A DNA stretch of 64,000 nt from Mermis nigrescens. Taxonomy: Eukaryota; Nematoda; Enoplea; Mermithida; Mermithidae. Below the pieces are notes generated by a model, which was not told the origin of the DNA, ran no database searches, and saw only the letters and a list, made by a program, of their open reading frames with translations. Shown one piece after another: positions 34,401 to 38,882 of the stretch; position 1 is the stretch's first letter; each line of letters opens with the position of its first letter. The translations under genes and the position numbers were made by a program. The DNA lies in the NCBI GenBank assembly GCA_036768485.1, contig JAVLUZ010000192.1:1-64000 (forward strand), given 5' to 3'.

Positions 34401-35013
34401 CTCCTGATGACCTCTCAAAACCTGAGTGCATTTCCAGTTCTCTCGGTTGCTTTTGTTTAAACCGGCATATTGCCAGATCATTATCGTTTGATCGCTGCCG
34501 GCCGATGCCAAAAATTTGCCATTTTCCGACCACCGCACGCAATTCACGCAAGCTAAACGCAACTAGTGTAAACAAAGCGTAAACGATGCATGTAAGAATC
34601 GGACGGGAATCTCCAACCTTTCGACCGTTTACACGTTACGGTGTAAACGACTTTTGACTTACAATTTTAATTTGATCAGTAAAAATCAATTATTGGTAAA
34701 ATAAAATATAATCAATTACAATCAATTTAACCAAATATAAGTAATTATTCGTTCTTTATAATAAACTATTATTAAATGATAAATACGTAATTATGCTAGA
34801 TTATTTTGGAAATTTTTTAAGTATAAAACGCTAACCAGGTGTGATTCTCCAACCGACATAACACCTTAGCGACGGTTTTATCGTCTTCGATGCATTTGTC
34901 CAGTAAACTGGCCAAATTCCAAATGACCACCAAACCGGACCCGCTGGAACTTTGGCCCCCCGTTACAAACCGCTTATCGCCCCTCTGTATGTCGATGGAA
35001 TAAATCGGCTGTC
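1310..35013 (-). CDS. HIRA: HIRA histone chaperone gene, about 22 exons, first exon not found
   Basis: The spliced exons encode a homologue of HIRA, the nuclear chaperone that deposits histone H3.3-H4 independently of replication together with UBN1, CABIN1 and ASF1. In order I can read the seven-bladed WD40 propeller (exons 1-9, with HIRA signatures such as ACVNCVRW, SVDNTVIVW, GHSGFVKG and GSKDRSLSVW), the B domain that binds ASF1 (exon 11, QVESRNKDGRR), a Ser/Thr/Pro linker and a basic/acidic nuclear stretch (exons 12-13), and the C-terminal Hira domain (exons 14-22). The exons sum to about 940 codons, against 1017 in human. Only the first about 12 residues are missing; I could not find that exon above 35013. 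Seventeen of the 21 mapped junctions show canonical GT-AG sites with matching phases. Frame problems at exons 1/2, 2/3 and 17/18 and inside exons 10 and 20 are described in the findings. Exon boundaries are by eye. Confidence 0.93.
1654..1908 (-). CDS. HIRA: HIRA exon 21 (near C terminus)
   Basis: It encodes SSAETSAMASLVFAEQRMQL then FGYWLIEYARECVRQ, equivalent to human QETTLAYLENQVAAALTL and YRHWLLVYARYLVNE. The length of 255 nt matches phase 1 in and out. Confidence 0.9.
2140..2790 (+). repeat. tandem repeat of about 125 bp, three diverged units
   Basis: Blocks such as AGAG(C/A)(A/G)TTGCAGAAG, CAAAAT(A)TTC, ATTA(A)GAATCTGA and ACACCCAGTA(A/G)TTG recur near 2207, 2542 and 2667. The first unit is split by the short element at 2310-2477. 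Confidence 0.65.
2310..2477. mobile_element. short hAT-like element in a tandem array
   Basis: A GC-rich 168-bp insert has inverted ends CAAGCCCAGTCTTT and TAAGACCGGGCCTG and the perfect 8-bp flank GCGAAGTT. Inside is a short repeat of GGTACCTC(G/A)CACAGGGCC. Confidence 0.72.
2967..3135 (-). mobile_element. D-family hAT MITE
   Basis: Ends CAGGCACTTAGCTGGCCG and AGAGATATGTGCCTC, flanked by the perfect 8-bp duplication TGAAAAAT. It explains most of a 162-residue ORF here. Confidence 0.85.
3423..3507 (-). CDS. HIRA: HIRA exon 20, probably with a frame break
   Basis: It begins WIKLK and then needs a one-base shift to continue as RDFASQLDEIANVDAFE and reach the donor ATTGTTG followed by GTTTAA. 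The observed length of 85 nt is one base short of that required by the flanking phases (2 in, 1 out), most simply a base lost from the A run near 3495. Human has WNLVSDKQDSLAQCADF here. Confidence 0.62.
3532..4019. mobile_element. E-family palindromic MITE, TA duplication
   Basis: It is a near-complete palindrome with ends CAGTGCTCGCCACGAAAC and GTTTCATGGCGAGCACTG, flanked by TA on both sides, as in Tc1/mariner elements. The arms carry GCGCGCACGTGAATGCC repeats. Confidence 0.88.
4103..4120 (-). CDS. HIRA: HIRA exon 19, an 18-nt microexon
   Basis: Eighteen bases lie between an excellent acceptor (tttctctag) and an excellent donor (GTACGT). Including them completes the Trp codon of exon 18, adds QREKP, and ends in AG, which becomes an Arg codon with the first base of exon 20. 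Without it, exons 18 and 20 would join to make a TGA stop. The aligned human segment is TWNLVSDKQ. Confidence 0.68.
4298..4385 (-). CDS. HIRA: HIRA exon 18
   Basis: It encodes LSQSGDPIVSLSCGSSYVYC, matching human LTQHGIPVMNLSDGKAYC. The donor TTCTTG followed by GTAAGA is strong and phase 2. The acceptor is aatttag. Confidence 0.87.
4760..4829 (-). CDS. HIRA: HIRA exon 17
   Basis: It encodes NASDHAELMIKQSIHDIG then VIDNE, aligned with human VVVVKEESLHSIL. The acceptor tgtttag completes the Trp codon of exon 16. The donor GAA followed by GTTTAA is phase 0, which does not fit exon 18 (phase 1). Confidence 0.8.
5194..5461 (+). mobile_element. B-family hAT MITE
   Basis: It starts CATGGGTGGGCAGCACC and ends GCCCACGTGTG. 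The flanks GTTAAGAA and GTTACGAG match at 6 of 8 positions. The interior has the family core (TTTTTCGACGTTTCTCAT). Confidence 0.82.
6158..6394 (+). mobile_element. B-family hAT MITE
   Basis: It starts CATAGGTGGGCAGCACC and ends GCCCACGTGTG, flanked by CTCCCAAT and CTCCCAAC. A degenerate relative precedes it at about 6028-6157. Confidence 0.85.
7038..7280 (-). mobile_element. B-family hAT MITE
   Basis: It starts CACACCTAGGCTTGGGG and ends TGCCCACGTATG, flanked by the perfect 8-bp duplication GTGTAGAG. Another B fragment lies at about 6800-6884. Confidence 0.87.
7612..7776 (-). CDS. HIRA: HIRA exon 16 (C-terminal Hira domain)
   Basis: It encodes KFVVICGDCSLLVVLSSKTG, then SPACILQC and KNGSLYIW, matching human VCVACEKRMLSVFSTCG, SPISTLHC and ATLSVW. 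Acceptor attacag, donor ATTTG followed by GTAATT, phase 2/2. Confidence 0.92.
8330..8488 (-). CDS. HIRA: HIRA exon 15 (C-terminal Hira domain)
   Basis: In the correct frame it reads FVCVNDPKS, then NNLTIWRTLVGHPCRLISAT. Human has KEWETVLTSRILTAAGSCD at this place. The acceptor cagag gives phase 2 from exon 14, and the 159-nt length gives phase 2 out to exon 16. A longer ORF in another frame (8402-8611) is a shadow. Confidence 0.86.
8489..9589. other. HIRA intron 14, AT-rich
   Basis: No exon or transposon recognised. Segment 8880-9040 is low-complexity AAATTTAAAAA-type sequence. Confidence 0.5.
9590..9729 (-). CDS. HIRA: HIRA exon 14
   Basis: It has a strong tttttcgcag acceptor and a CGGCC donor followed by GTAAGCC. 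It encodes a Ser/Asn/Gln-rich stretch then IIEPPLKNRSVACLIRP, equivalent to human LKLPIPSPQRAFTLQV at the start of the C-terminal domain. Phase 0 in, 2 out. Confidence 0.83.
10007..10475. mobile_element. E-family palindromic MITE, TA duplication
   Basis: Same family as 3532-4019, with ends CAGTGCTCGCCATGAAAC and its complement, flanked by TA. The two arms pair along nearly their whole length. Confidence 0.9.
11200..11368 (-). CDS. HIRA: HIRA exon 13 (basic then acidic stretch)
   Basis: It encodes QRTDSFDTSF, then QKKRKRSKLLSDDDVTEAEE. This resembles the basic nuclear-localisation-like region of human HIRA (EKKKKGRPRK). Phase 2 in, phase 0 out; the donor is CAGT followed by GTAAAC, the same octamer as at exon 6. 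Confidence 0.82.
11509..11703 (-). CDS. HIRA: HIRA exon 12 (Ser/Thr/Pro linker)
   Basis: It encodes a low-complexity Thr, Ser, Ala and Pro-rich segment ending PLVPLNDLQ. In human HIRA a similar Ser/Pro-rich linker follows the B domain. The length of 195 nt, with phase 2 at both ends, fits exons 11 and 13 exactly. Confidence 0.82.
11704..12748. other. left part of HIRA intron 11, nothing recognised
   Basis: Between exon 12 and the simple repeat at 12749 I see only AT-rich sequence with short ORFs of no recognisable similarity. Confidence 0.45.
12749..12825 (+). repeat. GATGATTT / GATGATCAT simple repeat
   Basis: Alternating GATGATTT, GATGATCA and CATCATCAT units of low complexity. Confidence 0.75.
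12880..13020 (+). mobile_element. D-family hAT MITE
   Basis: Ends CAGGCACGTAGCTCTGG and GGCCAGCTACGTACCTG, flanked by ACCCCGGA and ACCCTAGA (6 of 8). Confidence 0.8.
13169..13915 (+). repeat. two tandem copies of the TGTACAAAG hairpin repeat
   Basis: Two diverged copies of about 370 bp share GTACATGTACAAAG, GGTCCC(C/G)AAAAGTCTTT, GTACTATAA and CAGCGATTTTAGTGT, with GGCGCGAAGCGCC hairpins near 13375, 13466, 13683 and 13775. Related sequence occurs at 32030-32460 and, inverted, at 37530-37975. Confidence 0.7.
14225..14373 (-). mobile_element. D-family MITE, left end degenerate
   Basis: The right end CGGAGATACGTGCCTG and the core (GGCCAAAAATAGCACAAAAT) are clear. I could not place the left end. 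Confidence 0.65.
15132..15226 (-). CDS. HIRA: HIRA exon 11 (B domain, ASF1 binding)
   Basis: It encodes DKQVESRNKDGRRMIRPIFL. Human HIRA has KQVETRTADGRRRITPLCI here, the B domain that docks ASF1. The paired arginines are kept. Acceptor ttctag, donor CTACA followed by GTAAGC, phase 2. Confidence 0.93.
15461..15669 (-). CDS. HIRA: HIRA exon 10, with internal frame break
   Basis: It starts QNYMSKTYGTAKRP, in the place of human IHQSTYGKSL, and continues to DDPKLYL. The reading then has to move to another frame (SKVESIDKPAISQ to ALKVVEQ) to reach the donor GAGCAG followed by GTGAAA. The exon is 209 nt although both ends are phase 0, so exactly one base is missing for an open frame, most simply from the T run near 15560. 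Confidence 0.85.
15884..16237 (+). mobile_element. D-family MITE interrupted by an A-family MITE
   Basis: It has the left end TAGGCACGTATCTCTGG and the right end CCAGCTACGTGCCTG. The A element at 15901-16085 lies within. Confidence 0.78.
15901..16085 (+). mobile_element. A-family hAT MITE
   Basis: Ends are CAGTGGCGGATCTAGG and CTAAATCCGCCCCTG, with the 8-bp duplication ATCTCTGG on both sides. It is inserted in the D-family element at 15884-16237. Confidence 0.88.
16332..16966 (+). mobile_element. G-family hAT element, 635 bp
   Basis: It starts CAAGGGCGTAACCAGG and ends TGAATACGCCTCTG, flanked by the perfect 8-bp duplication TGTACAAC. Long G runs lie inside both ends. Confidence 0.82.
16967..17992. 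other. HIRA intron 9, degraded repeats
   Basis: The segment 17580-17950 resembles parts of 31700-31990 and 37300-37500 and is part of a long A-family-like element. The rest is AT-rich with no gene. Confidence 0.45.
18001..18181 (-). mobile_element. A-family hAT MITE
   Basis: Ends CAGGGGCGGATTTAGG and GATCCACCACTG, flanked by the perfect 8-bp duplication ACAGTATA. Confidence 0.88.
18677..18726 (-). repeat. interstitial TTAGGC telomere-like repeat
   Basis: The plus strand reads five tandem copies of AAGCCT, then GATG, then two to three more. On the minus strand this is TTAGGC, the common nematode telomere repeat. It lies inside a degraded transposon in an intron of HIRA. Confidence 0.75.
19075..19183 (-). 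CDS. HIRA: HIRA exon 9 (last WD40 blade)
   Basis: It encodes LAACSHDGTVAFLEFTKAEL then GSPLDHIEK, matching human LVCSMDGSVAFLDFSQDEL and GDPLSEEEK. Acceptor atttcag (phase 2 from exon 8), donor GAGAAA followed by GTGAGA, phase 0. Confidence 0.94.
19377..19498 (-). CDS. HIRA: HIRA exon 8 (WD40)
   Basis: It encodes CAAGSKDRSLSVWSTAFSRP and then LVVV and NVMDLSW, matching human CAVGSKDRSLSVWLTCLKRP and IMDISW. Acceptor ttaaag, donor AGCTG followed by GTGATA, phase 2. Confidence 0.94.
20388..20456 (-). CDS. HIRA: HIRA exon 7 (variable loop)
   Basis: This 69-nt exon has very clean borders (ttttttcag acceptor, AAG donor followed by GTACGAG) and is phase 0/0. It encodes 23 residues beginning RFSSTMYS and ending EQNK. 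They fill the place of the variable human segment between VVKFNP and CCCAVGSKDRS. The identification rests on position, splice sites and phase rather than on strong sequence similarity. Confidence 0.8.
20854..21044 (-). mobile_element. A-family hAT MITE
   Basis: Ends CAGGAGCGGATTTAGG and GGATCCGCCACTG, flanked by GATGGGAG and GATGGGGG (7 of 8 matching). Confidence 0.85.
21958..22146 (+). mobile_element. A-family hAT MITE
   Basis: Ends CAGTGGCGGATCCAGG and CCAAAATCCGCCCCTG, flanked by the perfect 8-bp duplication GTGCACAG. Confidence 0.88.
22695..22880 (-). mobile_element. A-family hAT MITE
   Basis: Ends CAGGGGCGGATTTAGG and GATCCACCACTG, flanked by the perfect 8-bp duplication AGGACAGA. Confidence 0.88.
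23169..23781 (+). mobile_element. D-family MITE interrupted by a C-family MITE
   Basis: The left part starts CAGGCACGTATCTCTGGGGG. The D sequence resumes after the C element at 23723 and ends near GGCCAGCTAAGTGCG. Confidence 0.75.
23292..23722 (+). mobile_element. C-family hAT MITE nested in a D element
   Basis: It starts CATACATGATCTTGGGGG and ends TGTGCATGTATG, flanked by CTAATTCC and CTAAGTCC. It is closely similar to 105-509 in the opposite orientation. Confidence 0.87.
24676..24868 (-). mobile_element. A-family hAT MITE
   Basis: Ends CAGGGGCGGCTTTAGG and GGATCCGCCACTG, flanked by the perfect 8-bp duplication ACAGCAAG. Confidence 0.88.
25016..26199 (-). repeat. about 87-bp tandem array derived from HIRA exon 6 and its splice donor
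   Basis: About twelve diverged units each contain a plus-strand block like TTTACACTGC...GATGGCCTTGCG. This is the complement of the last coding bases of exon 6 and its donor (26195-26222). Unit starts near 25682, 25770, 25852, 25940, 26030 and 26115 give spacings of 82-88 bp. The array runs up to the exon border itself. Confidence 0.8.
26200..26370 (-). CDS. HIRA: HIRA exon 6 (WD40)
   Basis: It encodes STHFLRLDWSPDGAALTAVH and later ELVGHRKAISCS, matching human THVLRLSWSPDGHYLVSAH and DFVGHRKAV. The length of 171 nt is phase 0/0. The donor lies in CAGT followed by GTAAAC. The last about 20 coding bases and this donor are repeated many times in the adjoining intron. Confidence 0.94.
26661..26738 (-). 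CDS. HIRA: HIRA exon 5 (WD40)
   Basis: It encodes ADDKTLKIWSASTWKCVMTL then KKPFRE, matching human ADDRSLKVWRTLDWQLET and TKPFDE. Acceptor atctag, donor AGAGAA followed by GTAAGA, phase 0 at both ends. Confidence 0.94.
27307..28609. mobile_element. Mutator-like element with minisatellite arms
   Basis: Two inverted blocks (27307-27445 and 28418-28609) are built from repeats of GGTGGGTCTAGCGGGAC and flank an about 970-bp centre. A perfect 9-bp direct repeat TGATTCAAG lies outside both ends (27298-27306, 28610-28618), typical of Mutator-type insertions. No transposase is visible; an ORF at 27903-28115 has no recognisable similarity. Confidence 0.72.
28716..28794 (-). CDS. HIRA: HIRA exon 4 (WD40 blade 4)
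   Basis: It encodes VATLEGHSGFVKGVAWDPVG then IYLASQ, matching human ILATLRGHSGLVKGLTWDPVG and KYIASQ. Acceptor gcaag, donor TCTCAA followed by GTGAAC, phase 0. Confidence 0.94.
29517..30052. mobile_element. E-family palindromic MITE with an internal duplication
   Basis: Same family, flanked by TA. The centre is longer because a second arm-like block (ATTAATAGCTAAATATTG onward, about 29785-29880) has been added. It is inserted in a GTAAA-rich simple repeat (29400-29516, 30053-30130). Confidence 0.88.
30393..30486 (-). CDS. HIRA: HIRA exon 3 (WD40 blade 3)
   Basis: It encodes DVLHLAWSPGDRLLASSS and VDNTVIVWKSDKF, matching human DVMDVAWSPHDAWLASCS and VDNTVVIW. The acceptor is aaatag; the donor is TTTCT followed by GTGTAATT, phase 2, which joins cleanly to exon 4. 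Confidence 0.93.
30861..31444 (+). mobile_element. G-family hAT element, 584 bp
   Basis: It starts CAGGCCCGTATCCAGG and ends AAATACCGGTCTG, flanked by the perfect 8-bp duplication TATGCATG. Confidence 0.85.
31634..32875 (+). mobile_element. long A-family-like composite element, degraded
   Basis: It starts CAGTGGCGCATCTAGAA. The interior resembles 17580-17950 and 37300-37500. At about 32030-32460 it contains the TGTACAAAG hairpin repeat, and near 32500 a GGCGCGAAGCGCC hairpin. The right end is not clear. Confidence 0.5.
33072..33558 (+). mobile_element. D-family hAT MITE interrupted by a B-family MITE
   Basis: Ends CAGGCACGTATTTCTGAGG and CCAGCTACGTGCCTG, flanked by the perfect 8-bp duplication ACAATAAC. 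Confidence 0.87.
33112..33413 (-). mobile_element. B-family hAT MITE nested in a D element
   Basis: It starts CACACATGGGCG and ends GCCCACCTATG, flanked by the perfect 8-bp duplication GTTCGGAC. It lies inside the D-family element at 33072-33558. Confidence 0.87.
33600..33995 (+). repeat. G-family fragment
   Basis: A G-rich left part (AAGAGGGGGCGG) and a right end AATACGGCCCTGG resemble the G family. The left terminus is not resolved. Confidence 0.5.
34401..34562 (-). CDS. HIRA: HIRA exon 2 (WD40 blade 2)
   Basis: It encodes LACVNCVRWSENGKFLASAG, then SDQTIMIWQY and WKCTQVLRGHQE. Human HIRA has LACVNCVRWSNSGMYLASGG and WRCVSILRNHSG. The donor is GAG followed by GTAGAT. Two acceptors are possible (cactag at 34563 or tttag at 34553), and neither restores phase with exon 1. 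Confidence 0.92.
34836..35013 (-). CDS. HIRA: HIRA exon 1 found (WD40 blade 1)
   Basis: It reads GQPIYSIDIQRGDKRF and then VTGGQ and VIWNLA, ending with LCRLENH. These match the start of the HIRA propeller (human GKPIFSVDI, FATGGQ, VVIWNM, MLCQMDNH). The acceptor is ctcag with phase 1, which implies an upstream exon ending in one base of the Gly codon. The donor is probably CCTG followed by GTTAGC, but its phase (2) does not fit exon 2. Confidence 0.9.
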
Positions 35014-35454
35014 CTGAGTCAGAAAATAGAGTGGAATAAATTCATTCTTAATGTTTAGCATAGGAATTCTGAGGGGTTGGGCCCAAAATTTTAATGAATT
35101 GCCTTTTTTGCTAAAAAACGATGAGAAGGTACACGTTAAAAAGACTCTTTTTTGATATTTCGAACTAGTTCTTTCCAAAACACTTTTGAAAAAAACTTCC
35201 GAGCAAATTTGAAAAATCCAGTAAATCATACAAAATATATTCAAAAAATTAATAAGTATATAGCGCAGAGCGCTAGAAATCAAACACTTTTGAACCTAAA
35301 TTTAACTAAAAAGCACAAAACAGCACACTTTCTATGATTTACGCTTTTTTATAGTAATATTGCATTTTAAAAGGCATTTTCATTCCATTTTCACTGCATT
35401 ATATCGCTTTTAATGCAGAAACTGTAAAAATTAGATCAATTATAGGCGCTTTTT

Positions 35455-35876
35455 CACACATGCACATAGGGGAGTGAGGGGGGTATTACCCCCTGAGGGG
35501 TCAGCTAGACCGGTACTGTCCGACGATTTTGAGCAAACAGGTCTTGTTCTGCATCATTTTTGACATCAAAATCAGTCAAAATGTCAAAATCTTTTCCGGC
35601 GCTTCGCGCCAGATTAGTACTTTTAAGTACTTTTTGCTCAAAAAGCGCCCAAAATTGATAAATTTTTACATTTTTTAGTGTTAAAAGTGATATAATGCAG
35701 TCAAAATGGACTAAAAATGCTTTTAAAATGTGTTATTGACAAGAAAAAACGTTTTATAGGCTATTTTGACCATTTTGATCATTAAAACGGCAAAAAAAAT
35801 CGTGAACGTTAAATTTTCTGTTTTAGATTTTTGGCATTTCAACTCCCCCCGCCGACCCTGACCTTGTGCACCTATG
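35455..35876. repeat. probable MITE with C- and G-rich ends
   Basis: The left side has CACATAGGGGAGTGAGGGGG and the right side CTTGTGCACCTATG, with a GGCGCTTCGCGCC hairpin between. The architecture matches the other MITEs; ends are approximate. Confidence 0.5.
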
Positions 35877-36015
35877 CCGCTTTTGGAATAAAAGGCACAT
35901 AAAGAAGTATTCGGTACTTGGCCGACAACTTTGACATTGTTATTGTTTTTAATCCAGCAAATAAATGCAAAAAACGTTCCGTCAGCTCAAAATCACCGGA
36001 CAGTATCTGTCTGAC

Positions 36016-36430
36016 CATACATGATCTGTGGGGGTTAGGGGGGTTAGAGGAGTGGTTTCATCTCCCCCAGAAAATTTTTTACCCCCCCCCCTCCAGAATC
36101 CGCGATTTTTCGAAAGTTCCCAAAAATTTTTTTTTAAATCCGCAAAAAAGCTGCCTTTTTAAGCGTTTTAACCGGCCTATTGGCTCAAAAGTGTCCAAGT
36201 TTAGGCGCTTCGCGCCATTATACTCATGTTTTGACTATATTTCGTTCTAATTTTGTCGACTCTTTTATATTTTTTTCAAAATTTTTTCATGTTTTCATGC
36301 ATCTAGAAAGATGAAACATCGCTAGAAACGCTCGAAAAACTATATTTTTAACGCGTACCTACCATTTCTGGGCCCAAAAAAGTCGCTACAGCGGTTCCTC
36401 CCCCCAGAATTCCCATGCTGTGCATGTATG
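36016..36430 (+). mobile_element. C-family hAT MITE
   Basis: It starts CATACATGATCTGTGGGGG and ends CTGTGCATGTATG, flanked by TGTCTGAC and TGTCTGAT. Confidence 0.86.
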
Positions 36431-36988
36431 TGTCTGATCCTTCTGGGATAATACCCCCTCAGCCCCCTACGTGTATGTGCATATATATGTCCCCCAAGAA
36501 CACGTGTGATTGCCTTAATGTGTCATATAAAAGTTTGAGAGTCTAAATTGGACGCCCCAAAATTCAAAAAGATCCGTTTCATAGATTTTCTATTTTTTGG
36601 CAAATCTTTTGATGGCAATGGATGGCGCTCGATCAGGAACGTCAAATAACAGTGTTTCTTCCCCTCTATCAATAATTTTACGGCACTATTTCGGCCTTTG
36701 CGATTTTTGGACCATGCTGCCTATTAGGATGTGCCGGTTAACAGAACCGGAACCGGAACCGACTGGAACTGACCATTTTTGGAACCGGAACCGAGAACCG
36801 ATTGTGTGATATTCTAAGAACCGACCGGAACCGGAACCGATTTTTTGATTTTCTAAGAACCGAACCGGAACCGGAACCGATCTTTTTTGGAGTCGGTTAT
36901 CGGTTTTTTAAAATTAGAGTTAAAATCGAACTTCATAAAATTTAGTGAAGACGTGAAGCAGCAATTCAACCTATTATTACCCAAAAGT

Positions 36989-38335
36989 TTACAGACTAAA
37001 ACTTAGTATTGTTCCGGGTAAATTATATTTTAAAAATAACAGTCGTTCTGCTTTTTCGCCATGTAGCCTGTTTCTGAGAGGGTCGTAAATGATTCCAGTG
37101 CAACTGAACAGCTGTTCCGATGGAACGCTTGTAGCTGGCGCTGCAAGCAGGGTTGAATCTAAGGGGCGGGGGCCGCCTCTCATTTGCCAAAAATATTTGG
37201 CGAGATAAAGAATGGATATACAATTTGCAATTATTTTTTGGCCCTCAGTGACCATAATTTCTCAAATTTTTTCGGCGCTACGCGCCGGATGATACCTATT
37301 AATGACATTTATTTACTTTCTTGGCCACCTGGAAGCCATTTTCTGTTCATGTAGGTTTCAAAACAATTTTAGCAGCAGAAACAGCTATTTTTGCATAGTT
37401 TTCTTCTATTTTCAATTAAAAATTTCGATGTTTCGCATCAAATGCTATAAATACAGTAAATCAAGCTGTAAATCATGCTTCTTGACGTCTATCCGTCTTA
37501 ATCTCACAAAATTTCCGGCGCTTCGCGCCACGGTTTTTTTGTATTCGGCAAAGATTTTTCCCGATGTGCAAAGACTTTTCGGGACCGTCTTTGTACATGT
37601 ACGAAGATTTTTGGAGAGACAAAAATTACTAAAAAGGTCTAAAATTCGCAGAAATTTACGGCGCTTCGCATCGAAATGACTGATTGTGTGCTCTATTTAT
37701 CTTTATAATGGCAGAAACTGCATTTCGAAAGGATAAATGTCAACTTTTTAGGCGCTTCGCGCCGTTTCAAGACGATTCTTAGTGATTTTTGCCCTCAGAG
37801 ACCCATAAATTAGCTGAAATACACTACCAAAAGTCGAACAACTCTGTTTTTACCACACTAAAATCGCTACTGTATCATATTATAGTACCCAAAAATGTGT
37901 GTGTACACAATGTACAAAGACTTTTGGGGATCATCTTTGTACATGTCAAACGGACCTTGTACAAAAAAAACTGCTTCGCGCCAGAATTCTGATAAAGTCA
38001 AAGAATTTTAGTGATTTTTAGCACAAAATTGTCGAAAATTTTAAAATTTTAAGAAAAAATATTGCGTCAAAAGTGATATAATGTAAAATTATACATTGTA
38101 AAAGCCCGACAAAAACGCTGTTTCGCGCGTTAAGGGCAAATTTTTGGACCTATTTTCGACTGTCTTTGGAAAAGTTGGGATACTGCCCCCTTAGGAAAAT
38201 CCTAGATCCGCCACTGGCTGCAAGATACTGCTTAGCTATAAACGCGAGAATCGGCAAATTCTTCGACTTCTCTTTCCACCATTGCAGCAGATCTTCGTCA
38301 TGAATTAAGCATTTCGATTTCGTATAAGCCTCCAA
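36989..38335 (-). pseudogene. hAT transposase C-terminal fragment, interrupted
   Basis: Reading on the minus strand from 38335, the frame encodes LLQWWKEKSKNLPILAFIAK then QYLAA, and is cut by an insertion at 38216. It resumes at 37147 as APATSVPSEQLFSCTG and ends RNRLHGEKAERLLFLKYNL. This is the typical hAT C-terminal dimerisation domain (WW, then P-T-S-x-P-S-E-x-x-F-S, then LLFLK). The two halves rejoin in frame when one copy of the 8-bp duplication GCTGCAAG is removed. The N-terminal and catalytic parts are absent, so the protein cannot be functional. Confidence 0.88.
37148..38216. mobile_element. long A-family element inside the hAT transposase
   Basis: It begins CAGGGTTGAATCTAAGG, a diverged form of the A-family end, and ends TAGATCCGCCACTG. 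It is flanked by the 8-bp duplication GCTGCAAG (37140-37147 and 38217-38224). The interior holds GGCGCTTCGCGCC hairpins and the TGTACAAAGACTTTT repeat also seen at 13.2-13.9 kb and 32.0-32.5 kb. Confidence 0.85.
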
Positions 38336-38882
38336 TTAAGAAACACATAGATAATATTCAGTGATTTATAAGTAAATTGTCAACTAGACGTAAAACTTAT
38401 TTGAACGTGCAGTTGCCAGATAGAAACGACTTCCTGAATAATTTATCTTTTGATTACATCGTCACATGTTCCGGTGAAGTCAAGCTATCAAGAGCGTACA
38501 TACTTCAACACAGGAACCGAGAACCGGAACCGGAACCGACGGTTCTCTAGTTGAGGAACCGATGGTTCTCCTAGTTGAGGAACCGGAACTGGAACCGACG
38601 GTTCCAATTTACGCAAGAACCGAAACAGGAACCGGAACCAAAATTCTTGTTTTCGAGGGAACCGGAACCGGAACCGGAACCGATTTTTTTGAAAAACCTG
38701 GAACCGGAACATCCCTACTGCCTATGCATGGTGCCACCTCTTCGAATTTAAAATTGAATTTTACTTCGAATTTCATACATTAGATTTAATTTAGATACAG
38801 AATTCGAATTTCAAATTAAATCTTTTCTTCAATTTTTAAGCTATTTTATTCTAATTATCTTTATATCTTTTTTGGCACTATA

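Larger units (their letters stand above)
36725..38717 (-). mobile_element. hAT transposon, internally deleted, with 8-bp duplication
   Basis: Inverted ends are TAGGATGTGCCGGTT on the left and AACCGGAACATCCCTA on the right, flanked by the perfect 8-bp duplication CTGCCTAT (36717-36724 and 38718-38725). Subterminal arrays of GAACCGGAACC occur at both ends. It carries the transposase fragment and is interrupted by the 1.07-kb element at 37148-38216. It sits inside an older B-family MITE fragment. Confidence 0.88.

Noticed and set aside
34267..34575. 102-codon minus-strand ORF overlapping HIRA exon 2
   Set aside because: It is the wrong frame; the overlapping frame carries the WD40 residues of HIRA.
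38488..38783. ORFs rich in Arg-Phe or Gly-Thr on both strands
   Set aside because: They translate the GAACCGGAACC repeats of the hAT terminus.
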